64,000 nt of DNA from Saccharospirillum sp. (GCA_018402545.1 JAGYIL010000001.1:1612001-1676000); one strand, 5' to 3'. Shown: positions 8,372 through 18,348, counted from the stretch's first letter. Numbers and translations are program-made. Notes: a model not told the origin generated them from the letters alone.

Positions 8372-9475
8372 ATGCAATTGTTCCGGTGCGAATCCTGTGG
8401 TCATCGGGTTTACTTCGAAAACACCCAGTGTACCCAGTGCGGCGCTGCACTGGGGTTCGACCCCGACCGTTTCGACATGGCGGCGATCAGGCCGCTGGGC
8501 AATGGTCGCTGGCAGTCGGTGGCGACCGGCGCTCGGGGCAGTGGCGTCTATCGCCAGTGCAGTAATTATGCGGCGCAGGGGGTGTGCAACTGGTTGCTGC
8601 CGGACGGCTCACCCGAGGATTTCTGTGTAGCCTGTCGCCTTAACCAGACTATCCCTGACCTCAGTATTGATACCAATAAAGTGCTCTGGGCGCGGCTGGA
8701 AACCGAGAAGCGTCGGCTGGTTTACAGCCTGCTGAAATTGAATTTGCCGCTAACGCCAAAGACCGATGAGCAACAAGGGCTGGCGTTTCAGTTTCTGGCC
8801 GATACAGCGCCCCGGTTCAATGAAAGTGGCCGGGTAATGACCGGCCATGAGGATGGTGTTATTACGCTGAACATTGCCGAGGCCGACCCGGTAGCGCGCG
8901 AAGCCATGCGCAGCCAGATGGCGGAACCCTATCGCACCATTCTGGGGCATTTCAGGCACGAATCCGGGCATTATTATTGGGACCGGCTGGTCTGGAATAC
9001 CCCCTGGCTCGAGTCGTTCCGGCAGTGTTTTGGCGATGAACGGCAGGATTACAGCCAGGCACTGGAAACCTTATACAGCCAGGGCGCGGTCGCGAACTGG
9101 CAGGAACATCATGTCAGCGCCTACGCCAGCGCCCACCCCTGGGAAGACTGGGCGGAAACCTGGGCGCACTATCTGCACATGGTCGATACCCTGGAAACCG
9201 CCTACCAGTTCGGGTTGAGCCTGCACCCCAGAGTGACCGAAGACGCCGAAAAAAGCGTTGAACAGCAGTTCAACCCCTATTTCGATACGCATATCGACAG
9301 TTTGCTGGAGCACTGGCTACCGCTGACCTATGCTTTGAACAGCTTGAACAGAAGCATGGGGCATGGCGATCTGTATCCTTTCGTGCTTTCACCCGGTGCA
9401 GTGCGCAAGCTCAGTCTGGTGCACGATATCATTCACCGTGCGACGCCACCCCTCACCACCGACTCAGTGGTTTAG
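8372..9475 (+). CDS. Zinc-ribbon putative metallopeptidase (DUF2248/Peptidase_Mx type)
   Basis: A 367-residue protein. An N-terminal zinc ribbon uses Cys6, Cys9, Cys20 and Cys23, and further Cys residues follow in SPEDFCVACRLNQ. The centre carries an HExxH zinc-protease motif at residues 196-200 (RHESGHYYWDRL), followed by FGDERQDY, typical of the putative zinc-binding metallopeptidase family. No signal peptide is seen, so it is probably cytoplasmic. It is divergent from the ATP-grasp/alpha-E fusion by 138 bases and lies 59 bases ahead of the DUF2126 gene on the same strand. Its placement inside the peptide-ligase locus suggests that it processes or degrades the product; this is inference. 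Confidence 0.88.
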   Translation: MQLFRCESCGHRVYFENTQCTQCGAALGFDPDRFDMAAIRPLGNGRWQSVATGARGSGVYRQCSNYAAQGVCNWLLPDGSPEDFCVACRLNQTIPDLSIDTNKVLWARLETEKRRLVYSLLKLNLPLTPKTDEQQGLAFQFLADTAPRFNESGRVMTGHEDGVITLNIAEADPVAREAMRSQMAEPYRTILGHFRHESGHYYWDRLVWNTPWLESFRQCFGDERQDYSQALETLYSQGAVANWQEHHVSAYASAHPWEDWAETWAHYLHMVDTLETAYQFGLSLHPRVTEDAEKSVEQQFNPYFDTHIDSLLEHWLPLTYALNSLNRSMGHGDLYPFVLSPGAVRKLSLVHDIIHRATPPLTTDSVV

Positions 9476-9534
9476 CCAGCATTAACTGGCGTAGCAATTG
9501 CTACGTCAAACTCATACTCACAAGGATTGGAATC

Positions 9535-12500
9535 ATGACCCTTCGCGTTGCGCTCAAGCACTCCACCCGCTACGCCTTCGACCGGTCCGTCGCGCTCAGC
9601 CCGCACCTGATCCGTCTGAAACCAGCGCCGCACTGCCGGACACCCATTGATGCCTATTCGTTAAACGTCAGCGGTGGCCCGCATTTTATTAACTGGCAAC
9701 AGGACCCGTTCGGCAATCATCTGGCCCGCGTTGTGTTCCCCGACAAAGTCCGCTTTCTGCAAGTGGATGTGGAACTGATCGTACCGATGACGGTCATCAA
9801 CCCGTTTGACTTCTTTCTTGAAGACTATGCCGAAGATTATCCGTTTAACTATCCGGCTGCCTTGAAAAAAGAGCTGACCCCGTACCTTGAAGTCACTGAA
9901 GACGGCCCTTTGCTGAAGCAGTGGCTGGCCGGCGTGAGTCTCGATAAGCGCCCCACCGCCGATTTTCTCGTCAGCATCAATCAGCGCTTGCAGCAGGACA
10001 TCGAGTATCTGGTGCGTATGGAACCCGGCGTACAGGACTCTGATGTAACACTGGACATTAAACGCGGCTCCTGCCGGGATTCCGCCTGGCTGCTGGTGCA
10101 AATCTTCCGGCACCTGGGCCTGGCGGCGCGTTTTGTCTCCGGTTATCTGATCCAGTTAAAAGCCGATCTGCAAGCGCTCGATGGCCCGTCGGGAACCGAG
10201 GTCGACTTCACCGACCTGCACGCCTGGACCGAGGTGTTCATTCCCGGTGCCGGCTGGATCGGGCTGGACCCTACCTCGGGGCTGTTTGCTGGCGAAGGGC
10301 ACATTCCCCTGGCAGCAACACCGGAACCGACCAGTGCTGCACCCATTACCGGAGCGAGTGACAAAAGCGAGGTCGAGTTCAACTTTTCGATGAGTGTGAC
10401 CCGCATTCACGAAGACCCCCGGGTAACGCGGCCCTACAGCGAAGACCAATGGCAGGGCATTCTCGCGCTGGGCGACAAAGTGGACGATCAGCTGAACCAG
10501 CAGGATTTGCGGCTCACCATGGGCGGCGAACCGACGTTTGTTTCCATCGATGACATGGACGCCCCTGAGTGGACCATTGCTGCATTGGGCGACGATAAAC
10601 GCCGCCTGTCGGAAACCCTGCTGCACAAACTCCGGGCTGAATTTGCGCCAGGCAGTCTGGTGCATTACCAGCAGGGTAAATGGTACCCCGGCGAACCCTT
10701 GCCGCGCTGGGCACTGGCCTGTTACTGGCGTAAGGATGGCAAAGCTCTGTGGCAAAACGAACAATGGCTGGCGACCTTTAACGAATCAACTGCAACCGAG
10801 GGTAAAACCAAGGCCGCGCCGGTCAGCATTGATACGGCCAGAACCTTCGCTGCCCTGGTCGCCAATCGGCTAGGTGTGCGTGATCGTTTTCTGGTTCCCG
10901 GTTATGAAGACGCCTACCACTATTTGCTGCAGGAAGCACAGCAACCGACCGATGTTGATTTAAGCAGGGAAGACCTGAAAGACAGCGACAACCGGCGTCG
11001 CCTGGCGGCCTTGCTGCAGCGCGGTTTGGATGAAATTACCGGTTTTGTGTTACCGCTTGGGCGTGATGTGCGCCGCGATCGCTGGCAATCCAGCGAGTGG
11101 CCACTCCGTCGTGAGGCCCTCTACCTGATTCCGGGCGACTCGCCCATGGGGTTGCGTTTGCCACTGGACAGCTTGCCCGAAGCCAACCGGGCTGAAGAGC
11201 ATCAGCCACCGAGTGCCTTTGAATTACGCCAGCCTCTGGCTGACATTCATGGTGAAGTTGCAGCCCGTTATACCGCCTGGCAGAAAGACACTGGCACCCG
11301 ACATCCGGTGAGTGAACAACACCTCGATCAGCCCGCGTTGACGGATGAGGCCGAGGGCATCATTCACACCGCACTCTGTGTGGAACCGAGAGATGGCCAG
11401 CTTTTTGTCTTTATGCCGCCCGTTGCCCGACTCGAAGACTACATTGACCTGCTGGCCAGCGTTGAACAGACCGCCGCAGAACTGAAGCTGCCGGTCGGCA
11501 TTGAGGGCTATCCGCCGCCTTCAGACCCGCGCCTGGAAAAATTCATGATTACCCCCGACCCGGGCGTGATTGAAGTCAACATCATGCCGGCCAGCAACTG
11601 GCCCGATGTGGTTCGGGTGACCGAAACCATTTATGAAGCGGCCCGGCAAACCCGCCTGGGTGCAGACAAGTTCATGCTCGACGGCCGCCATACCGGAACC
11701 GGCGGGGGTAATCACGTCACACTTGGCGGCGCCACGCCAACGGATTCGCCGTTCTTGCGACGGCCCGATTTGCTGGCCAGTATGATCACGTATTGGCAGC
11801 ATCACCCGGCACTGTCGTATCTGTTCACCGGCATGTTCATGGGCCCAACCAGTCAGGCACCGCGCATCGACGAAGCGCGCCATGAAGCACTGTATGAACT
11901 GGAAATTGCTTTTCAGCAAATGCCACCGGGCGAGGTACCGCAGCCCTGGCTGGTGGATCGGCTGTTGCGCAATTTGCTGACCGATATCACCGGCAATACG
12001 CACCGCGCTGAGTTCTGCATCGACAAACTCTATTCGCCGGACAGTGCCACTGGACGCCTGGGCCTGGTCGAATTGCGCGGCTTTGAAATGCCGCCGCATG
12101 CGCGCATGAGCGTAATGCAGCAGTTGCTGATTCGGGCGCTGGTCGCCCGGTTCGCTGCCGACCCGTACCGCAAACCACTGGTGCGCTGGGGTACGGCGCT
12201 GCACGACCGGTGGCTGTTGCCGCATTATTTGTGGGCCGACATGCTCGATATTCTGACGGATCTGCGCGACCACGGGTTCGACTTCGACCCGGACTGGCTG
12301 GCGCCCTTTCTGGAGTTCCGCTTCCCGCTCTATGGTCAGGTGCAGTACGACCAGATTTCACTGGAGCTGCGGCAGGCGATTGAACCCTGGCACGTGCTGG
12401 GTGAGGAAGTCAGTGGCGGCGGTACCGCACGTTATGTCGACTCGTCGGTTGAGCGTCTGCAGGTCAAAGTCAGTGGCCTGACTCCGGAACGCCATGTGCT

Positions 12501-12903
12501 GACCTGCAACGGTCGCCCGGTTCCGCTCCATGCCACCGGGACCAAAGGGGAGGCTGTGGCTGGGGTACGTTTCCGGGCCTGGCAGCCTCCGTCAGCGCTG
12601 CATCCGATGATTCCGGTGCATGCGCCGCTGGTCTTCGACATCGTCGATACCTGGAATGACCGCTCACTGGGCGGTTGTACCTACCACGTTTCACACCCGG
12701 CAGGTCGGAATTACGAGCACTTTCCGGTTAACGCCAACGAAGCCGAGGCGCGCAGACTGGCCCGGTTCTGGTCGCACGGCCATACCCAGGGTCCATTACC
12801 GGTGACTGCATCGGTACCGCGCGGGGAATACCCGCACACCCTGGATATGCGCTTCGATCACATACGCGAAGCGGCACTCAAATCGGGCCGTACAGGCCAA
12901 TGA
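9535..12903 (+). CDS. Transglutaminase-like/DUF2126 two-domain protein
   Basis: A 1122-residue protein. The N-terminal 300 residues form a transglutaminase-like domain with a complete triad: Cys180 (RGSCRDSAW), His229 (DLHAWTEVF) and Asp245 (GLDPTSG). Residues from about 320 to 1115 are the large DUF2126 domain, beginning LTMGGEPTFVSIDD. Stretches such as LDGRHTGTGGGNHVTLGG and VELRGFEMPPHARMSVMQQL are characteristic. DUF2126 has been proposed to be related to glutamine-synthetase/COOH-NH2 ligase folds, which would make it another amide-forming enzyme; this rests on family knowledge. It lies 25 bases ahead of the ATP-grasp gene. AGGATTGG precedes the ATG. It looks intact. Confidence 0.92.
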   Translation: MTLRVALKHSTRYAFDRSVALSPHLIRLKPAPHCRTPIDAYSLNVSGGPHFINWQQDPFGNHLARVVFPDKVRFLQVDVELIVPMTVINPFDFFLEDYAEDYPFNYPAALKKELTPYLEVTEDGPLLKQWLAGVSLDKRPTADFLVSINQRLQQDIEYLVRMEPGVQDSDVTLDIKRGSCRDSAWLLVQIFRHLGLAARFVSGYLIQLKADLQALDGPSGTEVDFTDLHAWTEVFIPGAGWIGLDPTSGLFAGEGHIPLAATPEPTSAAPITGASDKSEVEFNFSMSVTRIHEDPRVTRPYSEDQWQGILALGDKVDDQLNQQDLRLTMGGEPTFVSIDDMDAPEWTIAALGDDKRRLSETLLHKLRAEFAPGSLVHYQQGKWYPGEPLPRWALACYWRKDGKALWQNEQWLATFNESTATEGKTKAAPVSIDTARTFAALVANRLGVRDRFLVPGYEDAYHYLLQEAQQPTDVDLSREDLKDSDNRRRLAALLQRGLDEITGFVLPLGRDVRRDRWQSSEWPLRREALYLIPGDSPMGLRLPLDSLPEANRAEEHQPPSAFELRQPLADIHGEVAARYTAWQKDTGTRHPVSEQHLDQPALTDEAEGIIHTALCVEPRDGQLFVFMPPVARLEDYIDLLASVEQTAAELKLPVGIEGYPPPSDPRLEKFMITPDPGVIEVNIMPASNWPDVVRVTETIYEAARQTRLGADKFMLDGRHTGTGGGNHVTLGGATPTDSPFLRRPDLLASMITYWQHHPALSYLFTGMFMGPTSQAPRIDEARHEALYELEIAFQQMPPGEVPQPWLVDRLLRNLLTDITGNTHRAEFCIDKLYSPDSATGRLGLVELRGFEMPPHARMSVMQQLLIRALVARFAADPYRKPLVRWGTALHDRWLLPHYLWADMLDILTDLRDHGFDFDPDWLAPFLEFRFPLYGQVQYDQISLELRQAIEPWHVLGEEVSGGGTARYVDSSVERLQVKVSGLTPERHVLTCNGRPVPLHATGTKGEAVAGVRFRAWQPPSALHPMIPVHAPLVFDIVDTWNDRSLGGCTYHVSHPAGRNYEHFPVNANEAEARRLARFWSHGHTQGPLPVTASVPRGEYPHTLDMRFDHIREAALKSGRTGQ

Positions 12904-12928
12904 ACGGGCGCGTAAAGGAGAACCATCG

Positions 12929-14380
12929 ATGAGTAAAATAAATTGGTCGGAATACGCCTGTAAGGGGTTCTATGATGAGCTGTTGGCTCAACCCGGCGTG
13001 CCGCATCCGGCTGCAAAAATGCTGTGTGATTATCTGGCCGAGCTCGGAGGCCGTGAACTGGCCGAACTGAAAAACGCCTCGGAAGTGGCGATTCAGGTGA
13101 TGGGGATTACCTTCACCGTCTATTCTGAAGGCAACATGATCGACCGCGCCTGGCCGTTCGATATTGTTCCGCGCATCATACCGCTCGATGAGTGGCAGCG
13201 CACCGAAGCCGGCCTGAAACAACGGGTCCAGGCTCTGAACATGTTCATCAACGATCTTTATCACGATCAGAAGATCATTCGCGACAAGGTGTTCCCGGCT
13301 GAAGTGCTGGCGCATTCGGCGAATTTCCGCAAGCAATGTGTGGGCATTAATCCGCCTAACAACATCTGGGCGCATATTTGCGGGTCGGACCTGGTGCGTG
13401 ACAAAGACGGTACCCTTTATGTGCTGGAAGACAACTTGAGGGTGCCTTCCGGTGTGTCCTACATGCTTGAAAACCGCAACGTCACCAAGCGCATTCTGCC
13501 CGAGTTGTTTGCCACCGGGAAAATTCAGCCGGTGGACGATTATACTGGTCAGCTCTACGACATGCTGGCCTCTATGTCGCCACGGCCAGGCGATGATCCG
13601 CAAATCGTGGTGATGACACCGGGTATCTATAATTCAGCGTATTTCGAACACTCCTATCTCGCCCAGCAAATGGGGGTCGAGCTAGTCGAAGGCTCTGACC
13701 TGGTGGTTGATGACGACGATGTCGTTCACATGCTGACCGTTAACGGGCTCAAAAGGGTGGATGTGATCTATCGCCGTGTTGACGATCTGTTTCTGGACCC
13801 GGAGGTATTCCACCCCGACTCTGCTTTGGGGGTGCCTGGCCTGATGCGCGCCTGGCGCAGTGGCAAGGTTGCGCTGGTGAATGCGCCAGGTGCTGGCGTT
13901 GCCGATGACAAGGTAGTCTATGCCTTTGTGCCCGAGATCATTCGCTATTACCTTGATCAGGAGCCATTGCTGGCCAACGTGCCAAGCTACCTGTGCATGC
14001 GCGAGGATGACCGCCGTTATGTGCTCGACCATTTGCATGAGCTGGTGGTCAAACCCGCCAACGAGTCGGGTGGTTACGGCATGCTGGTTGGCCCGCATTC
14101 AACGAAAAAGGAGCGGGACAAATTCGCTGAACTGATCAAGGCCGATCCGCGCAATTACATGGCGCAGCCGACGCTAAAACTGTCGACAACGCCCACGCTG
14201 ATTGATGATCAGCTGGAGCCCCGCCATGTGGATTTACGCCCCTTTATTCTATCTGGCAAGGGCAGCACCTATGTCACCACCGGCGGTTTGACACGTGTCG
14301 CGCTGACCAAGGGGTCGCTGGTGGTGAACTCGTCTCAGGGTGGCGGCAGTAAAGACACCTGGATTGTGGATTTGAACTGA
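12929..14380 (+). CDS. Circularly permuted ATP-grasp (type 2), stand-alone
   Basis: A 483-residue protein of the circularly permuted ATP-grasp type 2 family (DUF404/DUF407), predicted to form amide bonds on peptides using ATP. The family motifs are intact, including VLEDNLRVPSG, TPGIYNSAYFEHSYLAQQMG, DSALGVPGLMRAW, LVVKPANESGGYGM and the C-terminal SSQGGGSKDTW. A strong ribosome-binding site, AAAGGAG, is at 12914-12920, eight bases before the ATG. It lies between the DUF2126 gene (25 bases) and the alpha-E gene (33 bases), clearly as one operon. This is the probable active counterpart of the degenerate ATP-grasp half encoded at 5618-8233. Confidence 0.93.
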   Translation: MSKINWSEYACKGFYDELLAQPGVPHPAAKMLCDYLAELGGRELAELKNASEVAIQVMGITFTVYSEGNMIDRAWPFDIVPRIIPLDEWQRTEAGLKQRVQALNMFINDLYHDQKIIRDKVFPAEVLAHSANFRKQCVGINPPNNIWAHICGSDLVRDKDGTLYVLEDNLRVPSGVSYMLENRNVTKRILPELFATGKIQPVDDYTGQLYDMLASMSPRPGDDPQIVVMTPGIYNSAYFEHSYLAQQMGVELVEGSDLVVDDDDVVHMLTVNGLKRVDVIYRRVDDLFLDPEVFHPDSALGVPGLMRAWRSGKVALVNAPGAGVADDKVVYAFVPEIIRYYLDQEPLLANVPSYLCMREDDRRYVLDHLHELVVKPANESGGYGMLVGPHSTKKERDKFAELIKADPRNYMAQPTLKLSTTPTLIDDQLEPRHVDLRPFILSGKGSTYVTTGGLTRVALTKGSLVVNSSQGGGSKDTWIVDLN

Positions 14381-14413
14381 TGCGGCCCACACTGGACCAA
14401 AACGAGGTGATTT

Positions 14414-15385
14414 ATGCTTTCTCGTGTTGCTGAAAATATCTATTGGCTGGCACGTTATCTGGAGCGGGCGGAAGATACGGCCCGCTTGATCAACGTCACC
14501 AGTAACTTGCTGCTCGACTTTCCCCGGACAACCCGGCTCGACTGGGATTCTCTGGTTACCATTACCGGCGCTGAGGAGCTGTTCGATGAACATTACGAAA
14601 CGCGTAGTGCCGATAATGTTCTGAATTTTCTCTGTGTCGATCTGCATTACTCGGGGTCAATTATTTCGTCGCTGGAATCGGCGCGCGAAAACTTGCGCAC
14701 GACGCGTGACATTATGCCGCGCGAGGTCTGGGAAGAGTTGAATACCCTCTATCTGGATACGCTGAAGCAGGTGGAAGCCGGTATTACTTCGCGTAAGCGG
14801 GATGCTTTTTTAAAGCGCGTAATTCGCAGCTGCCAGGCCATCAACGGGCTGATCGAAGGTTCATTGAGCCACACCCAGGTACACACCTTTCTGATGCTCG
14901 GCCGAAACCTGGAACGTGCCGATATGACCACGCGCATCATCGATGTGCGCTCGGCCAACCTGCTGCCACGCAGCCCGGATGATCTGACGCCCTTTGAAAA
15001 CCTGCAATGGATGAGCGTGCTGAAATCCCTGACCGGCTATCAGATGTACCGCCAGCAAGTTCGACTGCGTGTGCGCGGCCCGGATGTGTTGCGCTTTTTG
15101 CTACAGGACGAGTTTTTCCCGCGGGCCGTGGCCAGTTGCCTGGGTCAGCTATCCTTTGAGCTCGAGGATCTGCCACGACATGAGGAAGTGCAGGCGCTGG
15201 TGGATGATTTGCTACCGCGCCTGGTCAATGCCAACATGGAAAAAATGGCACATACACCGGATTTGCTGCACGATTTTGTCGATACACTGCAGATCTCGTT
15301 CAACGAATTACACCAGGCCATCGCTGATCACTATTTCAGCGGTGAGTATCGGGGGCAGTCCCAGAGCCAGTCCGACGTTGCTTGA
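14414..15385 (+). CDS. Alpha-E domain protein (DUF403)
   Basis: A 323-residue all-helical protein of the alpha-E family, starting with the typical LSRVAENIYWLARYLERAED. The same domain is fused to the C-terminus of the ATP-grasp protein at 5618-8233, so the locus carries two versions. Alpha-E proteins accompany type 2 ATP-grasp and transglutaminase genes across many bacteria. Their biochemical role is unknown; a scaffold, carrier or peptide-binding function has been suggested from context. It is the last gene of the 8372-15385 run and is followed by a palindromic repeat element. No signal peptide or membrane segment is seen. Confidence 0.92.
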   Translation: MLSRVAENIYWLARYLERAEDTARLINVTSNLLLDFPRTTRLDWDSLVTITGAEELFDEHYETRSADNVLNFLCVDLHYSGSIISSLESARENLRTTRDIMPREVWEELNTLYLDTLKQVEAGITSRKRDAFLKRVIRSCQAINGLIEGSLSHTQVHTFLMLGRNLERADMTTRIIDVRSANLLPRSPDDLTPFENLQWMSVLKSLTGYQMYRQQVRLRVRGPDVLRFLLQDEFFPRAVASCLGQLSFELEDLPRHEEVQALVDDLLPRLVNANMEKMAHTPDLLHDFVDTLQISFNELHQAIADHYFSGEYRGQSQSQSDVA

Positions 15386-15407
15386 GCGGGCTGGTTGCCA
15401 CGGGTTC

Positions 15408-15534
15408 GTGCCAGGCACCGGATGTGCTTATCGGGTGGTGCGACACATCGCTCGGCGTGAATCCTTCCATGGAGCCTAGGCTTCGGCATCCATGCCTCAG
15501 ACTACCCCGGATAAGCACATCCGGCACCTGGCAC
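15408..15534. repeat. Palindromic intergenic element, copy A
   Basis: 28-base outer arms at 15408-15435 and 15507-15534 are complementary with two mismatches. The centre carries the family core TCCATGGAGCCTAGG followed by a short inner palindrome. It sits between the alpha-E and deaminase genes. The arms include CCGGATGTGCTTATC, which is unlike the arms of the other copies. Confidence 0.85.
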
Positions 15535-15593
15535 TTGGTGTTGTGGAACTTTGAAATTGAAATGACTGACTCTCAGAGTTATCGGAGTGCACT

Positions 15594-16604
15594 ATGACTT
15601 CAGAAATAATCGACCTTGCGGCCAAGGCACCCAAAGTTGAACTGCACTTGCACATTGAAGGTAGCCTGGAGCCGGAGCTGATGTTTGCTTTAGCCAAGCG
15701 CAATGGCATTACCTTGCCCTATGCCGACATTGAGGCAGTGCGTGAAGCTTATCAGTTTGGCAATCTGCAGGAATTTCTGGATCTGTATTACCAGGGTATG
15801 TCGGTGTTGCAAACCGAAGAAGATTTTTACGACCTTACTTGGGCCTATCTGAAACGAATTCACGCCGACAACGTCGTTCATACCGAAGTGATGTTTGACC
15901 CCCAGGCACATCTGGAGCGAGGCATTGCCTTTGACACTGTGCTTAATGGCATCGAAAGGGCGCTGCAGCAGGGTGAGCGGGAGTTGGGTATCAGCTATCG
16001 GCTGATCATGTCGTTTCTGCGGCATCTATCCGAAGAAAGCGCTTTTGAGACTCTGGCCATTGCGGAGCCGTATCTGGAACGGATACATGCTGTAGGACTG
16101 GATTCCGGCGAGAAAGGGCACCCGCCAGAGAAGTTTGAGCGTGTGTTTGCGCGCTGCCGGGAACTGGGGTTGGTCATCACCGTCCATGCCGGTGAAGAGG
16201 GGCCGCCCGAGTATGTCTGGCAGGCCATCGACCAGCTTAAAGTGGACCGTATCGACCATGGCAACCGCGCCATGGAAGACCCTGCGCTGGTGCAGGCGCT
16301 GGTAGATCGTGGTTATACACTGACGGTTTGCCCGCTATCGAATCACAAGCTGCAGGTTATTGATGATCTGAAGCAGCACCCGATAACTGCCATGTTGGCT
16401 GCCGGTTTGAAAGCCACCATCAACTCTGACGATCCGGCCTATTTTGGCGGTTATGTGAACGACAATTACTGTGCACTGATTGACCACGGCCTGATTGACC
16501 GGGACCAATTGCTGACGCTCCTGGAAAATGGATTTGACGGTGCCTGGATTGACGACACCACCCGGGCAGCGCACAAGGCCAGGCTGGCTCAGGTATTTGC
16601 CTGA
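15594..16604 (+). CDS. Adenine/adenosine deaminase family protein (adenine deaminase type 2 likely)
   Basis: A 336-residue zinc hydrolase of the adenosine deaminase superfamily. Metal and catalytic residues are present: His18 and His20 (LHLHIEGS), His198 and Glu201 ([12 protein letters not shown]), His222 (RIDHGNRA), and Asp279/Asp280 ([11 protein letters not shown]). The [12 protein letters not shown] form and the [10 protein letters not shown] stretch resemble the type 2 adenine deaminases described from Pseudomonas, so the substrate is more likely adenine (giving hypoxanthine and ammonia) than adenosine. The distinction rests on recalled family features, not a computed tree. CGGAG precedes the ATG. 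The gene stands alone between a repeat element and a GMC oxidoreductase gene 77 bases downstream. Confidence 0.88.
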   Translation: MTSEIIDLAAKAPKVELHLHIEGSLEPELMFALAKRNGITLPYADIEAVREAYQFGNLQEFLDLYYQGMSVLQTEEDFYDLTWAYLKRIHADNVVHTEVMFDPQAHLERGIAFDTVLNGIERALQQGERELGISYRLIMSFLRHLSEESAFETLAIAEPYLERIHAVGLDSGEKGHPPEKFERVFARCRELGLVITVHAGEEGPPEYVWQAIDQLKVDRIDHGNRAMEDPALVQALVDRGYTLTVCPLSNHKLQVIDDLKQHPITAMLAAGLKATINSDDPAYFGGYVNDNYCALIDHGLIDRDQLLTLLENGFDGAWIDDTTRAAHKARLAQVFA

Positions 16605-16681
16605 CTGTCCTACTATCGTTCGATGGTAATGGCGTTTGTGAAGGTTAAGCTGGGCGCTACCAAAGCGCCCGGAGAGCGTTC

Positions 16682-18343
16682 ATGTCACAGTCTTTAGCGG
16701 CCGATGCATTCGACTACATCGTTGTTGGCGCCGGCACCGCCGGTTGCCTGCTGGCCAATCGGCTCAGTGCGAACCCCGATAACCGGGTATTGCTGATCGA
16801 AGCCGGTGGTCGGGACAATTATCACTGGATACACATTCCCGTTGGATATCTCTACTGCATCAATAACCCCCGAACTGACTGGCTCTATCGTACCGAGCCG
16901 GACCAGGGGCTGAACGGTCGCGCACTGATTTACCCGCGCGGCAAGACGCTGGGTGGGTGCTCCAGCATCAACGGCATGATTTATATGCGCGGTCAGGCCC
17001 GGGATTACGATGGCTGGGCCCGGGCGGTTGGGGATGATGCCTGGCGCTGGGAAAATTGCCTGCCGGATTTTATGCGTCACGAAAACCATTACCGGCTAGA
17101 CCCTGGTGCCGATGCGGATGAACAGCATCGTGACTTTCATGGCCATGGCGGTGAGTGGCGTATTGAAAAACAGCGGCTTAAATGGCCAGTACTGGATGAT
17201 TTTGCGGCCGCTATGGTACAGGCTGGTATTCCCTACACCCGCGATTTCAATCGCGGCGACAATGAAGGGGTCGACTATTTCGAGGTTAACCAGCGAAAGG
17301 GGTGGCGCTGGAACACGGCCAAGGCGTTTTTGCGCAATATTCGACACCGTTCCAATCTGAGTGTCTGGGATTCGGCGCAGGTGTTGAAGTTGAATGTCGA
17401 GTCCGGCGTTGACGGTCAGCCACAATGCATAGGGGTAACGCTCGAACGGGACCGGCAGACCCGTTCTGTGCAGGCCCGACGCGAAGTCGTGTTGTCGGCC
17501 GGGGCGATCGGCTCGCCACAGTTGTTGCAGGTATCGGGTATTGGCCCTGCCATTCTGTCTCAGTCTCACGGCATCGAGGTGGTGAAGGATCTGCCCGGTG
17601 TCGGCGAAAACCTTCAGGATCACCTGCAGATCCGTTCGGTCTACCGGGTCAGCGGCGCCAAAACATTGAACACCATGGCCAGGTCCTGGCCGGGCAAGGC
17701 GCGCATCGGGTTAGAGTACCTGTTTACCCGCTCCGGTCCGATGAGTATGGCGCCCTCGCAACTGGGTGCTTTTACCCGCAGCTCGCCTGACTATAAGCAT
17801 CCCAATCTCGAATACCATGTTCAGCCGCTGAGTCTCGATGCCTTTGGCCAGCCGCTGCACCCGTACCCGGCGATCACTGCCAGCGTCTGCAACCTCAACC
17901 CGACCAGTAGGGGCCGGGTTCAAATTCGCAGCAAGGATGCACGCAAGGCCCCTGGCATCGCTCCCAATTACCTGAGTTCAGAGGAAGACCGCAAAGTGGC
18001 CGCCGATTCGCTGCGGGTAACCCGTCGCATTGCATCCCAGCCAGCCTTTGCCAAATACAAGCCGCAGGAAATTAAGCCCGGTGTTGAGTATCAGACCGAT
18101 GATGAGCTGGTAAAACTGGCCGGTGACATTGGCACCACTATTTTTCATCCGGTTGGTACCACTAAAATGGGCGCTGTCGATGACCCGATGGCCGTGGTGG
18201 ATGCTCACCTGAACGTATTGGGTGTTAATGGCTTGCGCGTGGTGGATGCGGGCATCATGCCCACCATTGTCAGCGGCAACACCAACTCACCGACACTGAT
18301 GATTGCAGAAAAAGCCGCCTCCTGGATTCTGGCCGGTGAGTAG
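16682..18343 (+). CDS. GMC-family FAD-dependent oxidoreductase (choline dehydrogenase-like)
   Basis: A 553-residue flavoprotein. The N-terminal FAD-binding motif is VVGAGTAGCLLANRLS, the GMC signature region includes PRGKTLGGCSSINGMIYMRG, and the catalytic histidine is in FHPVGTTKMG, with the closing motif GNTNSPTLMIAEKAA. GMC enzymes oxidise alcohols (choline, glucose, polyethylene glycol, aliphatic alcohols); the substrate is not evident. No betaine-aldehyde dehydrogenase or BetI-type gene is adjacent, so calling it BetA is not justified. A GGAG site precedes the ATG. Its stop is only five bases from the convergent MscS-type gene. A second GMC paralogue is at 46409-48028. Confidence 0.92.
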   Translation: MSQSLAADAFDYIVVGAGTAGCLLANRLSANPDNRVLLIEAGGRDNYHWIHIPVGYLYCINNPRTDWLYRTEPDQGLNGRALIYPRGKTLGGCSSINGMIYMRGQARDYDGWARAVGDDAWRWENCLPDFMRHENHYRLDPGADADEQHRDFHGHGGEWRIEKQRLKWPVLDDFAAAMVQAGIPYTRDFNRGDNEGVDYFEVNQRKGWRWNTAKAFLRNIRHRSNLSVWDSAQVLKLNVESGVDGQPQCIGVTLERDRQTRSVQARREVVLSAGAIGSPQLLQVSGIGPAILSQSHGIEVVKDLPGVGENLQDHLQIRSVYRVSGAKTLNTMARSWPGKARIGLEYLFTRSGPMSMAPSQLGAFTRSSPDYKHPNLEYHVQPLSLDAFGQPLHPYPAITASVCNLNPTSRGRVQIRSKDARKAPGIAPNYLSSEEDRKVAADSLRVTRRIASQPAFAKYKPQEIKPGVEYQTDDELVKLAGDIGTTIFHPVGTTKMGAVDDPMAVVDAHLNVLGVNGLRVVDAGIMPTIVSGNTNSPTLMIAEKAASWILAGE

Positions 18344-18348
18344 TGATC

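Noticed and set aside
16682-18343. Naming the GMC oxidoreductase betA
   Set aside because: No betB, betI or choline transporter is adjacent, and GMC enzymes have many substrates.
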